Assembly (NCBI RefSeq): GCF_004328705.1
Contig: NZ_CP035319.1
Location: 3,286,001 to 3,350,000, forward strand
Direction: 5' to 3'
DNA: 64,000 bases
Origin: Rhodococcus sp. ABRD24
GTDB lineage: Bacteria; Actinomycetota; Actinomycetes; Mycobacteriales; Mycobacteriaceae
Below are positions 1 through 9,443 of this stretch, one piece after another. Made by a program: the position numbers and the translations under genes. Under the pieces are notes generated by a model. It was not told where the DNA came from. It was given only the letters and a program-made list of their open reading frames with translations, and did not search any database. The number at the start of each line of letters is the position of its first letter. Positions within the stretch are counted from its first letter, which is position 1.

Positions 1-2921
1 AATGCGGTAGAGATCTCGGTGTTCTTGCCTACCTTCGCCCCGAGCAGACGCAGCCAGCCGGGTGTCAGAAGACTTGCATACAGCGGGAACAGGAACGTGC
101 GTGCCGAGTCCATGAGCCGCTCGGTGGCCCATACCTGCCAGCCGACGCGGCTGCGTACCGGGTGGTAGCCCTCGGTGAGTCCGATCGACAACAGCCGCAC
201 CGCGATCACCGTCAGCGCAGCGAAGACGAACAGGCTCAGCACGGTCGCGACCGGCAGGATCACCAGCGCCTGCATGGCGGCGTCACCGAGGCTGGCGGCG
301 TCGCGGATCCACCAGCCGATGAGCAGGATGCCGGCGGCGAGCCCGAAGATCGGCATCCCCGCCAGGACGACGGACGTGACACCGAAAATCGGCACCCAGT
401 AGGACGCACGCTCAGGCGCGTGATCGGGCCACGGATGTGTTGCCTTGCCCACCTTCACCGCGGGCGAGCCCGCCCAGTGCTGATCGGCCTTGACCTTGCC
501 GAAGACCGCCGATCCCGGCGCGATCTCGGCGCCGCAACCGATCCGGGCACCCGGCAGCAATGTCGACCGCGCGCCGATTGCCGCCCCTGCACCGATCTTG
601 ATCTCGCCGATGTGCACGACGTCGCCGTCGATCCAGTGACCGGCGAGGTCGACCTCGGGCTCCACCGAACATCCGTCGCCGAGCTCGAGCATGCCGGTGA
701 CGGGCGGCAGGGTGTGCAGGTCGACGCCCTGACCCACCTTTGCTCCGAGGGCGCGGGCGAAGTACAGCATCCACGGGGCACCGGACAGGTTGTCGGCGCC
801 GCTCGCCTCGACCAGACGCAGCGCGATCCACAACCGCAGATGTTCGCCGCCGCCGCGCCGGTAAGTGCCCGGCTTCAGTCCGCGAAGGAGCAGCCGTGCC
901 CCGCCGACTGCGATTGCCATCCGGCCGAGCGGGGTGATGAACAGGACGAACGCGAGTGCTACCCACCACCAGGACAGCGTTGGTGGGTTCCATGCCACGT
1001 CGAACCACGACAGCACGTTGCCGGCGATCGCGAGCCAGGTGACCCACTGCAGGCCGGTGAGCGTCGTGAGCGGGACGGTCGCGGCGATCTGTACGAGTCG
1101 CGCGCGCCGAGGAGTCGGTTCGACGTGCCGCGGTTCTGCGGTCTCGATGGGGGAGAGCTCGTCGAGGAACCGGGCGAGAGAACCGAGACGAGGGTGGTCG
1201 TACAGCTGTGCGACGGTCACTTCGGGGAATCGCGCGCGCAGCGCAGTGACTAGCTGCGCGGCCGAGAGAGAACCGCCGCCCATCTCGAAGAAGTCGTCGT
1301 CCAGGCCGGTGATGCCGGCGCCGAGGATCGACGCCCACAGTCCCGCGACCCAGCCGGCGGTGCCATCGAGTTCGACGGATCCGCTGGTGTCCTCCACATT
1401 TGTGCCGGGAAGCGGCCACGGCAGGGCGTTCCGGTCGACCTTGCCGGACGTGCGGGTGGGCAGCTCGTCGACCAGTGCGAGTCGCGGTACCAGCGCCGCC
1501 GGCAGCTGCGCGGACAGCTGATCCCGCGCCGCCTTGAGATCGAAGTCCGGGTCGGTGCTCGCGAGATAGCCGACGAGGATCGCGGTGCCCGCCGCGGTCT
1601 TGCGGACCGCGGCCGCGGCGCCGCTGACGCCGGGCAGGTTCTGCAGCGCGTTGTCCACCTCGCCCAGCTCGATGCGGCGTCCACCCAGCTTCACCTGGTC
1701 GTCGGCCCTGCCCTGAAACAGCAGACCGGCGCGATCGAGGCGCACCAGGTCGCCACTGCGGTACGCGCGGTCCCAGCCGAGCGTCGGCATCGGTGCGTAT
1801 TTTTCTGCGTCTTTCGCGGGATCCAGATAGCGCGCGAGTCCGACACCGCCGATGACGAGCTCACCGACCTCGCCGTCGGCGACCGGCTCGCCGGTGGCGT
1901 CGACCACAGCGAGATCCCAGCCGTCGAGCGGCAGCCCGATCCGTACCGGGCCGGTGCCGTCCATGATCGCGCCGCACGCGACGACGGTGGCCTCGGTGGG
2001 ACCGTACGTGTTCCACACCTCGCGTCCCGGCACCGCGAGCCGCTCGGCGAGATCCGGTGGGCAGGCCTCACCGCCGAAGATCAGCAGTCGCACCGCCTCG
2101 AGCGCCTCCGCCGGCCACAGTGCGGCCAGCGTGGGGACGGTGGAGACGACGGTGACGTCGCGAGAGACCAGCCACGGCCCCAGGTCCATCCCGCTGCGTA
2201 CCAGCGACCGCGGTGCGGGCACCAGCGCGGCGCCGTGCCGCCATGCCAGCCACATCTCCTCGCACGACGCGTCGAAGGCCACCGACAGCCCGGCGAGCAC
2301 CCGGTCCTCCGGGCCGATCGGGCTGTCCTGCAGGAACATCCGTGCCTCGGCATCGACGAATGCGGCCGCGTTCCGGTGCGTGACCGCGACGCCCTTCGGG
2401 GTGCCGGTTGAGCCGGAGGTGAAGATGATCCAGGCATCGTCGCCGGGTGTCGGCGGCCGGACCGCGGGGGCCTGTGCGCGTCGTGGCGCGGTGCCGGGCT
2501 GGACACCGTCGGCGGTCAGGATTGCGGCCACTGCGGCCTCACCGAACACCAGTTCGGCGCGTTCCTCGGGATCGTCCGCGTCGACAGGCACGTAGGCCGC
2601 GCCCGCCGCAAGCACGGACAGGATCGCGACGTACAGATCACGCGAGCCCGACGGCATGCGCACCCCGACCCGGTCGCCGGCGCCCACGCCGGCGTCGGCG
2701 AGCCAGCGGGCCCCGGCCGCGATCTCGTCGAGCAGTTCGCGGTAGGTGAGGGGCGCCGTCCCGTCGTCGATTGCGGTCGCATCGGGGTACGTCTGGGCGG
2801 TGGCCGTGAGGATGTCCACGAGCGTGCGCGGAGCGGGCGCCAGTGACGACCGGATGAACTCGCTGGGTATCCGGTGCTGCTGGTGTGGATCCGTCTGGTT
2901 CGTTGCTGGCTGGGCAGACAA
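1..2921 (-). CDS. Pls/PosA-type non-ribosomal peptide synthetase, N-terminal part (runs off window)
   Basis: About 973 residues are visible; the C-terminal part lies beyond position 1. The first ~510 residues are an adenylation domain: FTSGSTGTPKGV near residue 168, NTYGPTEATV near 317, the GRADDQVKLGGRRIELGEV block, and TSGKVDRNAL at its end. A carrier domain follows with DDFFEMGGGSLS near residue 550, whose Ser takes phosphopantetheine. After that come membrane helices and left-handed beta-helix hexapeptide repeats instead of a normal condensation domain. This order is typical of the Pls/PosA family (epsilon-poly-lysine synthetase and relatives), which activates one amino acid and polymerises it at the membrane. 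The start is a TTG preceded by GAGAGGG; no better in-frame start is visible. The substrate cannot be read from the sequence. Confidence 0.85.
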   Translation of the reverse strand, partial: MSAQPATNQTDPHQQHRIPSEFIRSSLAPAPRTLVDILTATAQTYPDATAIDDGTAPLTYRELLDEIAAGARWLADAGVGAGDRVGVRMPSGSRDLYVAILSVLAAGAAYVPVDADDPEERAELVFGEAAVAAILTADGVQPGTAPRRAQAPAVRPPTPGDDAWIIFTSGSTGTPKGVAVTHRNAAAFVDAEARMFLQDSPIGPEDRVLAGLSVAFDASCEEMWLAWRHGAALVPAPRSLVRSGMDLGPWLVSRDVTVVSTVPTLAALWPAEALEAVRLLIFGGEACPPDLAERLAVPGREVWNTYGPTEATVVACGAIMDGTGPVRIGLPLDGWDLAVVDATGEPVADGEVGELVIGGVGLARYLDPAKDAEKYAPMPTLGWDRAYRSGDLVRLDRAGLLFQGRADDQVKLGGRRIELGEVDNALQNLPGVSGAAAAVRKTAAGTAILVGYLASTDPDFDLKAARDQLSAQLPAALVPRLALVDELPTRTSGKVDRNALPWPLPGTNVEDTSGSVELDGTAGWVAGLWASILGAGITGLDDDFFEMGGGSLSAAQLVTALRARFPEVTVAQLYDHPRLGSLARFLDELSPIETAEPRHVEPTPRRARLVQIAATVPLTTLTGLQWVTWLAIAGNVLSWFDVAWNPPTLSWWWVALAFVLFITPLGRMAIAVGGARLLLRGLKPGTYRRGGGEHLRLWIALRLVEASGADNLSGAPWMLYFARALGAKVGQGVDLHTLPPVTGMLELGDGCSVEPEVDLAGHWIDGDVVHIGEIKIGAGAAIGARSTLLPGARIGCGAEIAPGSAVFGKVKADQHWAGSPAVKVGKATHPWPDHAPERASYWVPIFGVTSVVLAGMPIFGLAAGILLIGWWIRDAASLGDAAMQALVILPVATVLSLFVFAALTVIAVRLLSIGLTEGYHPVRSRVGWQVWATERLMDSARTFLFPLYASLLTPGWLRLLGAKVGKNTEISTA

Positions 2922-3132
2922 TCCGGGGTGTCCCTCTCTGTGCCTGATGGTGCGGACACCCGGTTATCTCACGGCCAGGTGTCCGGCGGATGAACCGCGT
3001 CGTGGCGCATCCGTCCTTCAGGCGGTCGGTTCTTCCTCGATTCTCCACTGAACATGTCGAAATCGGGGCTTCGCGCACGTCGTGTTGACGAAAGCGGGGT
3101 AACGGACCCCGCGCCGAAGTAAGGATGAGGGC

Positions 3133-3837
3133 ATGTATTACTTGGCATTGTTGGGTGCCGCCGAGAACGGCCCGGACTCGATTCCGGGCACCGACGAGTA
3201 CAACGCCTCGATGGAACAGCATCAGGAATTCTGGTCGAAGGCGCAGGAGGCAGTCGCGGGCGGTGGGCTGTACCCGACCGCCGAGGCGGCAACGATCCGG
3301 CACTACGGTGGCCGTACGCTGGTCACCGATGGCCCATTTGCCGAGACGACCGAGGTGGTCGGCGGCTACTACGTGTTCGACGCCGCCGATCTCGACGTGG
3401 CGCTCGCCCTGGCCCGTCAGCTCCCCGAGGCCTCGACCGGACACGTGGAACTGTGGCCCATGGTCGACTGGTTCTCGAAGGACGAGCCGCAGCGGGACTG
3501 GTGGCTGGCGCTCCTGCGTGAGCCGCAGGGCGGCGCGGTGGAACCCGGATCCATGGAGTGGGAGCAGGGAATGATCGAGCACGGCCGGTTCGGTGAACGT
3601 GCCGGCGACCGGATGAAGGGCGGCGGCGCGCTGTTCCCACCGTCGTCGGCGACGACGGTACGACTGCGGGACGGTGAACTGCTGCTCACCGATGGGCCGT
3701 TCACCGAGTCGGTCGAGATCGCCAACGGCGTGTATGTACTGTCGGCGCCCGACCGGGACTCCGCGATCGCTTTGGCATCGGGGATCCCACTCGGCCCGGA
3801 CGGGTGCGTCGAGCTCCGGCAGATCGTCGCGGACTGA
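3133..3837 (+). CDS. Tandem YCII/DGPF-domain protein
   Basis: The 234-residue protein holds two YCII-related (DGPF) domains. The first covers about residues 1-115 and contains LVTDGPFAETTEVVGGYYV; the second covers about 120-234 and contains LLTDGPFTESVEIANGVYV. DGPF proteins are small ferredoxin-like alpha/beta folds whose biochemical role is not established. Genes for them are regular neighbours of ECF42 sigma factors, and here the sigma gene follows after a 31-bp gap on the same strand. The start ATG has an AAGGATGAGGGC purine-rich stretch just upstream. A function in a stress regulon with the sigma factor is inferred from context only. Confidence 0.85.
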   Translation: MYYLALLGAAENGPDSIPGTDEYNASMEQHQEFWSKAQEAVAGGGLYPTAEAATIRHYGGRTLVTDGPFAETTEVVGGYYVFDAADLDVALALARQLPEASTGHVELWPMVDWFSKDEPQRDWWLALLREPQGGAVEPGSMEWEQGMIEHGRFGERAGDRMKGGGALFPPSSATTVRLRDGELLLTDGPFTESVEIANGVYVLSAPDRDSAIALASGIPLGPDGCVELRQIVAD

Positions 3838-3868
3838 GCTGATCGATCCGTACGGGCGACGGTTTGAG

Positions 3869-5098
3869 ATGGCATCGGCGACAGTGGATCTGGCGCACGT
3901 CTTCCGGGACGAGTGGGGACGTGCGTTGGCCACCGTCGCCCGTATGCTCGGCGATATCGACCTCGCCGAGGATGCTGTGCAAGACGCGTTCGCCGAGGCG
4001 CTGCGCAGTTGGCCGTCCGCCGGCCTTCCGCGCAACCCTGGCGCGTGGATCACCACGGTTGCGCGCAACCGGGCGGTCGATCGGCTCCGGCACGAATCGC
4101 TGCGCGGAATCCGTGAGACCGACGCGTACCGGTTGCGCCCGGACGGCGAGGTAGTGGAAGTGTTTCCGGTGGCCGACGACCAGCTGCGGATGATCTTCAC
4201 CTGCTGCCATCCCGCGCTGGCGCCGCAGTCGCAGGTCGCGTTGACGTTGCGGCTGGTCTGTGGGCTCACCACCGCGGAGATCGCGCGTGCCTTTCTCCAG
4301 CCCGAACCGACCGTGGGGCAACGGCTCAGTCGCGCCAAGTCGAAGATCCGCCGGGCCGGCATTCCGCTGCGGTTGCCTTCCGCCGAGCTCCTGCCCGAGC
4401 GCCTTCCTCAGGTATTGGCGTGCCTGTATCTGGTTTTCACCGAGGGATATTCGTCCACAGCTGGCGATTCATCGGTGCGGGCGGAGCTGTGCGATGAGGC
4501 CCTGCGGCTGGGCCGGCTGCTGTGCGAACTGATGCCGGGCGAGGCCGAGGTGTGGGGACTGTCATCGTTGATGTGCCTGCAGGACAGCCGCCGCGACCAG
4601 CGGGTCGACGCGGCGGGCGAAGCGGTGTCGCTCGACGAGCAGGACCGCAGTCTCTGGAACCACGCGACGATCTCGGAGGGTATGTCGCACTTGGCGATTG
4701 CGGGAAGACTCGGCGGCGGGCGCTACTCGACGGAAGCTTCGATCGCCGCGGCGCACGCTGTCGCCCCCAGTTTCGCGGAAACTGACTGGCCTGCAGTGGT
4801 CGCCGGGTACGACAACCTGCTCTCACTCGGTGAATCCCCGGCGCTGATACTCAATCGCGCTGTGGCGGTGGGATTCCGGGACGGACCGGAGGTCGGACTG
4901 GCGTCGGTGGAGGAGCTGGGGGATGGGTGCGGAGCGCAACTCGGGCACGCCGTGGCCGCGGTCCGCGCGGACCTGCTTCGGCGCGCCGGACGTGCCTCCG
5001 AGGCAGCGGACGAGTACCGGCGTGCCGTGTCGTTGGCCCGCAACGCCGCGTCCCGCCGCTTCCTCGAGCGTCGGCTCGCCGAACTCCACGAGGTGTGA
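3869..5098 (+). CDS. ECF sigma factor, ECF42-like, with long C-terminal extension
   Basis: This is a 409-residue sigma-70-family factor. Region 2 is near the N terminus (MLGDIDLAEDAVQDAFAEAL) and region 4 is around residues 125-165, with helix-turn-helix TTAEIARAFLQPEPTVGQRL. The remaining ~230 residues form a helical, TPR-like C-terminal extension. That extension and the preceding DGPF gene are the hallmarks of group ECF42, which lacks a classical anti-sigma factor and is thought to be controlled through its own C-terminus. The ATG at 3869 begins the conserved sigma2 region directly; the reading frame stays open upstream into the YCII gene but nothing there resembles a sigma factor. No recognisable Shine-Dalgarno site precedes it, so translation may be coupled to the upstream gene. 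Confidence 0.85.
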   Translation: MASATVDLAHVFRDEWGRALATVARMLGDIDLAEDAVQDAFAEALRSWPSAGLPRNPGAWITTVARNRAVDRLRHESLRGIRETDAYRLRPDGEVVEVFPVADDQLRMIFTCCHPALAPQSQVALTLRLVCGLTTAEIARAFLQPEPTVGQRLSRAKSKIRRAGIPLRLPSAELLPERLPQVLACLYLVFTEGYSSTAGDSSVRAELCDEALRLGRLLCELMPGEAEVWGLSSLMCLQDSRRDQRVDAAGEAVSLDEQDRSLWNHATISEGMSHLAIAGRLGGGRYSTEASIAAAHAVAPSFAETDWPAVVAGYDNLLSLGESPALILNRAVAVGFRDGPEVGLASVEELGDGCGAQLGHAVAAVRADLLRRAGRASEAADEYRRAVSLARNAASRRFLERRLAELHEV

Positions 5099-5121
5099 CG
5101 CCGATCTCGTTGAGGTGCGGG

Positions 5122-5151
5122 TTGACATGGCGCGGGCCGCTCTGCCATCCT
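5122..5151 (+). promoter_or_regulatory. Probable promoter of the SAM-riboswitch transcript
   Basis: TTGACA at 5122-5127 is a perfect -35 element. A weak -10 (CATCCT, 5146-5151) follows with an 18-bp spacer. The predicted start, near 5158, falls exactly where the riboswitch begins. Confidence 0.5.
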
Positions 5152-5158
5152 CGTTGCC

Positions 5159-5290
5159 AGGTCACGAGTACCAGCATCAAGCCCCGGCTAGCTGGTCGGC
5201 AACCCTCCAACCGCGGTGGGGTGCTCCGGGTGACGACCAGGCTGTCGCCCAAAAGGGCACGGCAAGCGCGGACTCCGAGGGCGTCATACC
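5159..5290 (+). promoter_or_regulatory. SAM riboswitch, SAM-IV type
   Basis: The leader begins AGGTCACGAG, contains the core CAAGCCCCGGCTAGCTGG and GGCAACCCTCCAACCGCGG, and closes P1 with GGTGACGACC. These are hallmark elements of the SAM-I/SAM-IV clan, and the layout with a downstream GTCGCCC segment fits the actinobacterial SAM-IV class. Downstream sequence up to about 5290 is GC-rich and can form the expression platform. The regulated gene starts at 5330 and encodes a cysteine-desulfurase-like enzyme, consistent with a sulfur-metabolism switch that normally turns expression off at high S-adenosylmethionine. Confidence 0.85.
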
Positions 5291-5329
5291 TCTCTCGCCG
5301 ACGGGTCCTTGATTTCGAAGGATGTCGTG

Positions 5330-6643
5330 ATGACTGCTGTATCGGCCCCCACCGCCTGCGCCACTCCGCTCGCTCGCGTTTCGGGTTGTGACCTGCAGGT
5401 TCCCCTGGTTCAGGGTGGATCCTGCACCTACGCCAACTTCGACTACGCTGCCAGCGCACCGGCCCTCGCGGCCGTCACCGACCGGGTCCAGGAATTGCTG
5501 CCGTTCTACGCCAGCGTGCACCGCGGCGCCGGCTACGCCTCCCGCGTCAGCACCGAGGCCTACGAGAAGGCCCGCGGGTCGGTGGAGCGGTTTGTCGGCG
5601 CGGACAGCGATCAGGTGGTCGTGTTCACCCGCAATACCACCGATTCGCTGAATCTCCTCGCGGGCTGCGTGCCCGGTGACACCGTCGTCCTGGACGTCGA
5701 GCACCACGCAAACCTGTTGCCGTGGAACAACTGCCGTGTCGTCGAGGCCGCCGACACGGTTGCCGAGACCATCCGCCGCCTCGTCGCAGAGCTGTGTGCC
5801 AAGCCTGCTGCGCTGCTCGCTGTCACCGGCGCCTCCAACGTCACCGGCGAGGTGCTGCCCATCGCCGAACTGGCGGAGCTCGCGCATCGCTGTGGCGCCC
5901 GCATCCTAGTCGACGGCGCGCAGCTGGCGCCGCACCGTCGGGTGAACCTGGCGGAGCTGGGCGTCGACTACCTGGCCTTCTCCGGGCACAAGTTGTACGC
6001 ACCGTTCGGCGCGGGCGTGCTCGTCGGCCGCCGCGACTGGCTTGACGAGGCGCAGCCGTACCTCGCCGGCGGTGGCGCGGTACGCGAGGTGACTCTCGAC
6101 GAGACCTGCTGGGCGCCCGCGCCCGCACGGCACGAGGCCGGAAGCCCCAACGTTCTCGGTGTAGCCGCGCTCGCTGCCGCGTGTGATGCGCTGGCCGCGT
6201 TGGACTTCGACCGTGTCGTCGACCACGAGCGCACACTGGCTGCGCGCCTTGCGGACGGCTTGGCCGACATCGATGGTGTGCATCTGCTGCGCCTGTGGTC
6301 CGACGCGCCCGACAGCGTCGGCATCGTCACGTTCACGATCGATGGCTTCGAACCGGGCCAGATCGCGGCGTTCCTCTCTGCCGAGCATGGCATCGGCGTG
6401 CGGGACGGGCGATTCTGCGCGCACCCACTGCTCGCCCGGATCGGTCACGCGTCCGGCGCCGTGCGCGCGAGTCTCGGCCTCGGGACCGGATCCGACGACG
6501 TCGATCGTCTGATCGCCGCCATCCGACAACTGGTCGATGGCGAAGCCTGCTGGAGCTACGGCAAGACCGAGGGGCTGTGGAACCCGCTTCCCGAGACCCG
6601 GGGCTTCACTGATCAGGCTTCCGGTGCAGCCGAATGCGTTTGA
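5330..6643 (+). CDS. Class V aminotransferase-fold PLP enzyme, cysteine desulfurase-like
   Basis: The 437-residue protein has the fold-type I layout of the SufS/Csd family. PLP would be bound by Lys221 in FSGHKLYAPFG. A Cys at residue 363 in GVRDGRFCAHPLL sits where SufS-like enzymes carry the persulfide-forming Cys. The start ATG follows GAAGGA by 7 nt. It is a single gene behind a SAM riboswitch, so it is probably made when S-adenosylmethionine is low and may supply sulfur or use a sulfur amino acid. There is no suf or isc neighbour, so a role as the main Fe-S desulfurase is unlikely. An epimerase or lyase activity of the same fold cannot be excluded. Confidence 0.8.
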   Translation: MTAVSAPTACATPLARVSGCDLQVPLVQGGSCTYANFDYAASAPALAAVTDRVQELLPFYASVHRGAGYASRVSTEAYEKARGSVERFVGADSDQVVVFTRNTTDSLNLLAGCVPGDTVVLDVEHHANLLPWNNCRVVEAADTVAETIRRLVAELCAKPAALLAVTGASNVTGEVLPIAELAELAHRCGARILVDGAQLAPHRRVNLAELGVDYLAFSGHKLYAPFGAGVLVGRRDWLDEAQPYLAGGGAVREVTLDETCWAPAPARHEAGSPNVLGVAALAAACDALAALDFDRVVDHERTLAARLADGLADIDGVHLLRLWSDAPDSVGIVTFTIDGFEPGQIAAFLSAEHGIGVRDGRFCAHPLLARIGHASGAVRASLGLGTGSDDVDRLIAAIRQLVDGEACWSYGKTEGLWNPLPETRGFTDQASGAAECV

Positions 6644-6659
6644 CCGGCGCTGCCGGAAT

Positions 6660-6709
6660 CTGCACGATTCGGACGGTGGCGTAGCCGCGCAGGGTTGGTG
6701 ATCGTGCAG
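6660..6709. terminator. Weak inverted repeat between convergent genes
   Basis: CTGCACGAT at 6660-6668 and ATCGTGCAG at 6701-6709 are perfect inverted arms with a 32-nt loop. They lie in the 112-bp gap between two convergent genes. A bidirectional terminator is possible but there is no T tract. Confidence 0.3.
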
Positions 6710-6755
6710 AGCGCTCGAAGGGCGACGGCGGCACCGGGTTCAGGCGGCACCGGGA

Positions 6756-9281
6756 TCAGACAATGTCGAATCTGCGGGCGAAGGCGACAGCCTCCTCGCG
6801 TGAGTGCACTCCCAGTTTTCGGTACAGCGAGCGCATGTGCGACTTGATCGTATTGACGCTGACGAACTGCTTTTGCGCGATCGTGGCGGTCGTACCGCCT
6901 GCCATCAGTGCGGAGAGGACGACTCGTTCCTGCTTCGTCAGCCGGACATAGGGAACGACGGTCTCGAAGACGACGAACTGGGTCGTTATCAGATGGACGT
7001 CCACCGGCAGGTCGATGCCGAGGGTGGCAATGTCGTTGAGCATCGATGGCGCAATCGTGGTGAACGGCCGGAGCAGCCCGGTCTGGCGGGACAGGATGAT
7101 CGCGCGGTTGAGGTGTCGTTGGGCGCCTGATTGATTACCGTTGGCGCGCGCGGCGGCGGCGCCGACGACGGCAAGTTCCATCGAATCGCGTGCCGTGCAG
7201 CGGGTGTCGGTCCGGTACTCGTCGACGATTGCTTCGGCAGCGGCGGGATTCGCGGTAAGGAGGCAGATCCTGGCCCGGGCGGCAGCGGTGAGCGGATGGG
7301 TGGACTGCGCGACCAGCTGCCTGGCCTGCTCGACCTGGCCGAGCGCCAGGTGCAGGTCGGCACGGACGACATCGAGGAGTGGACCGACTACGGCGCCGTC
7401 GCCGTGCAGCGTTGGATAGCGACTGAGGCGATGGTTGATCTGCCGTAAACCGTCGGCAGGCATCCCGGTGAGCAAGGCGTGCTGTCCATGTGCGTACAGA
7501 ACCAAGCCCCAGTATTCCTCGTTGTCGGCGGGTGGGCCGAGATCGGTGAGCACCTCGAGTGCCGAATCCGGTTCGATCCGGTCCAGCGCGATCAGGGCAG
7601 TCGCGACCATGCCTGCGGTCCGCACCAGTCGCTCGCTGTCCTCGGGTAGCCGGGGGTGTCGATGTTCTTCGTCGATCCACTTCTGAGCGTCGATGCAGCC
7701 GCCGCGCATAGCGTAGGCCAAGGCGAGCTTGCCAGCGGCGTCTCGCTCGACGAACATGCCGGCCCCCGCGTAGTGCGCGCGCCGGAACATCACGACCGCG
7801 TCATCGGAGCGGTTGACGAGTTGGTAGGTGATTCCGATGTGCAGGTAGAGGAAGGCATAGGCGTGCCGTCTGTGGTCCTCGAGTTCGTCGAACACCGGCA
7901 CGGGCGCCGCGGCGAGGGAATCACACAGTTCGGCCGCCTCCATGAAGTGACCCTCGATACGCAGCGCCATAACGCGCATCATCACTTCGGCAGGGCTTGA
8001 GGTTTCGTCGGATGCAGCTTTGGATTCGGGAGCCACGACCGGGACATCCCGCGGCGCCGCGAACTGCCGATGGAGGCGGCGGATGGCCACGATCGTCGGG
8101 TGGTCTCGGGCGATCTCTTCAGGAATGCGTTCGATCAGGGCGTCGTCGAGGGTGTCGAGAAAACCTCCGCTGTACAGCGAGGTCCAGTGCTCGCCGATGA
8201 TGTCCAAGACCTGCCGCCAGTCCTCGGACTCGAACGCGTGTGTCAGCGCACGGTGGGGCTCCCCGCGGTCGAGCCAATGCCGGACCAGAGCGGCCCGAAA
8301 GTTCTGCAACTCGCCGGGATGGTGCTCGCCTGCCAGTCGGAGCAGCGACTCCCGGACGGCCTCGGGATACAGCCACACCTGACCACCCGGGCTCGGTTTC
8401 AGTTCGACGAGTCCGGCGGCTTCGATCGCATCCAAGAATGCTGCGCCGTCGATAGGGCCGGGAAGTGCACTCATGGACGCTGCTGTCGCGGGATCAGCCG
8501 CTGCTGACAGCGTGACGAGCAGACGAACCGGCGCCAACACGGGATCGTCGGACACGGTGCGGGCGATCAATTGGTCGACTGCGGCATCGATGAGGTCATC
8601 CTGCCGGCCGGTGCGTCCGTCGGTCCCCGTATCGACTGCGGATTTCGCTACTCGGACTGCCTCGATCAGGGCCGGCAACCCGCCGGTCCGACGCGTGATC
8701 GCCCGCGCCGACCGCAGATCCTGTGGTACCGAGGACAGCTGGAAGTATGCGGACGTTTCGCTGGTGGTGAAGGCCAAGTCGGTAGGTGTGAGCACTGTCC
8801 GACGAGGACGCTCCTCGACGAGTTCGTACCAGGATCCCATCACCCGGGTCGTGACAATGATCCGTAGCGCGAGGCTCAGTGCGAGGAGTTCACGTACCCG
8901 GTGCTCGGCCGCCGTGACTGCGTGGACACCATCGAGGATGAGCGTGACCGGCCCGTCCAGAGTTGCCAGGCAATCGCGCAGCGCCTCGATCGGTGACGAT
9001 TCGCCGACCTCCCAAGCGCCGGCGACGCGGGCGGACACAGTGATGTGCGTGGACACAGCGGAGAGCACGTGCGACCAGTACTCACGCTCGGTAATACCCG
9101 ATGCGGGTGCGGCGACAAAGACCGGGACGGAATCGGGAACTGGGTCAGTTGCCAGCCAGGTCCGTACCAGCGTCGACTTTCCCGAGAACCGTGAGCCGTG
9201 GATGACCACCAACGACGCCGAGTCCGACAAAGCAGAGAACAACCTGTTTCGGAACAGACCCAGTGTCTGCGCCTTGGACAC
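6756..9281 (-). CDS. Large LuxR-family ATPase regulator (MalT/LAL type)
   Basis: This 841-residue protein has an N-terminal P-loop ATPase (Walker A GSRFSGKST at residues 29-37; Walker B-like LILDGVHAV), a long helical TPR-like middle, and a C-terminal LuxR helix-turn-helix (TKQERVVLSALMAGGTTATI through VNTIKSHMRSLYRKLGVHS). MalT/LAL regulators act as ligand- and ATP-dependent transcription activators. The GTG start has GAGAGGG just upstream. The gene is convergent with the PLP-enzyme gene and its own upstream gap is 162 bp, so its target cannot be named from position. The inducer is unknown. Confidence 0.85.
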   Translation of the reverse strand: MSKAQTLGLFRNRLFSALSDSASLVVIHGSRFSGKSTLVRTWLATDPVPDSVPVFVAAPASGITEREYWSHVLSAVSTHITVSARVAGAWEVGESSPIEALRDCLATLDGPVTLILDGVHAVTAAEHRVRELLALSLALRIIVTTRVMGSWYELVEERPRRTVLTPTDLAFTTSETSAYFQLSSVPQDLRSARAITRRTGGLPALIEAVRVAKSAVDTGTDGRTGRQDDLIDAAVDQLIARTVSDDPVLAPVRLLVTLSAAADPATAASMSALPGPIDGAAFLDAIEAAGLVELKPSPGGQVWLYPEAVRESLLRLAGEHHPGELQNFRAALVRHWLDRGEPHRALTHAFESEDWRQVLDIIGEHWTSLYSGGFLDTLDDALIERIPEEIARDHPTIVAIRRLHRQFAAPRDVPVVAPESKAASDETSSPAEVMMRVMALRIEGHFMEAAELCDSLAAAPVPVFDELEDHRRHAYAFLYLHIGITYQLVNRSDDAVVMFRRAHYAGAGMFVERDAAGKLALAYAMRGGCIDAQKWIDEEHRHPRLPEDSERLVRTAGMVATALIALDRIEPDSALEVLTDLGPPADNEEYWGLVLYAHGQHALLTGMPADGLRQINHRLSRYPTLHGDGAVVGPLLDVVRADLHLALGQVEQARQLVAQSTHPLTAAARARICLLTANPAAAEAIVDEYRTDTRCTARDSMELAVVGAAAARANGNQSGAQRHLNRAIILSRQTGLLRPFTTIAPSMLNDIATLGIDLPVDVHLITTQFVVFETVVPYVRLTKQERVVLSALMAGGTTATIAQKQFVSVNTIKSHMRSLYRKLGVHSREEAVAFARRFDIV

Positions 9282-9443
9282 GGCATCCCTCTCTCACCTG
9301 CGCGGTCCATGGCCGCACGGGCTTTTCCACAGCGGAGCACCAGAGCTACTGACTAGACATTCAGGGAAGACTAACAGTGAAGTTGATCTTGTTTCCTTCT
9401 CGACAAGGCGGCCTTCGCGCACTTGCGGATCAGGAGGTCCGTC

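Noticed and set aside
2638..4362. Long minus-strand open frame opposite the ECF and YCII genes
   Set aside because: Low-complexity Arg-rich translation without family features; it is a GC-driven shadow of the + strand genes.
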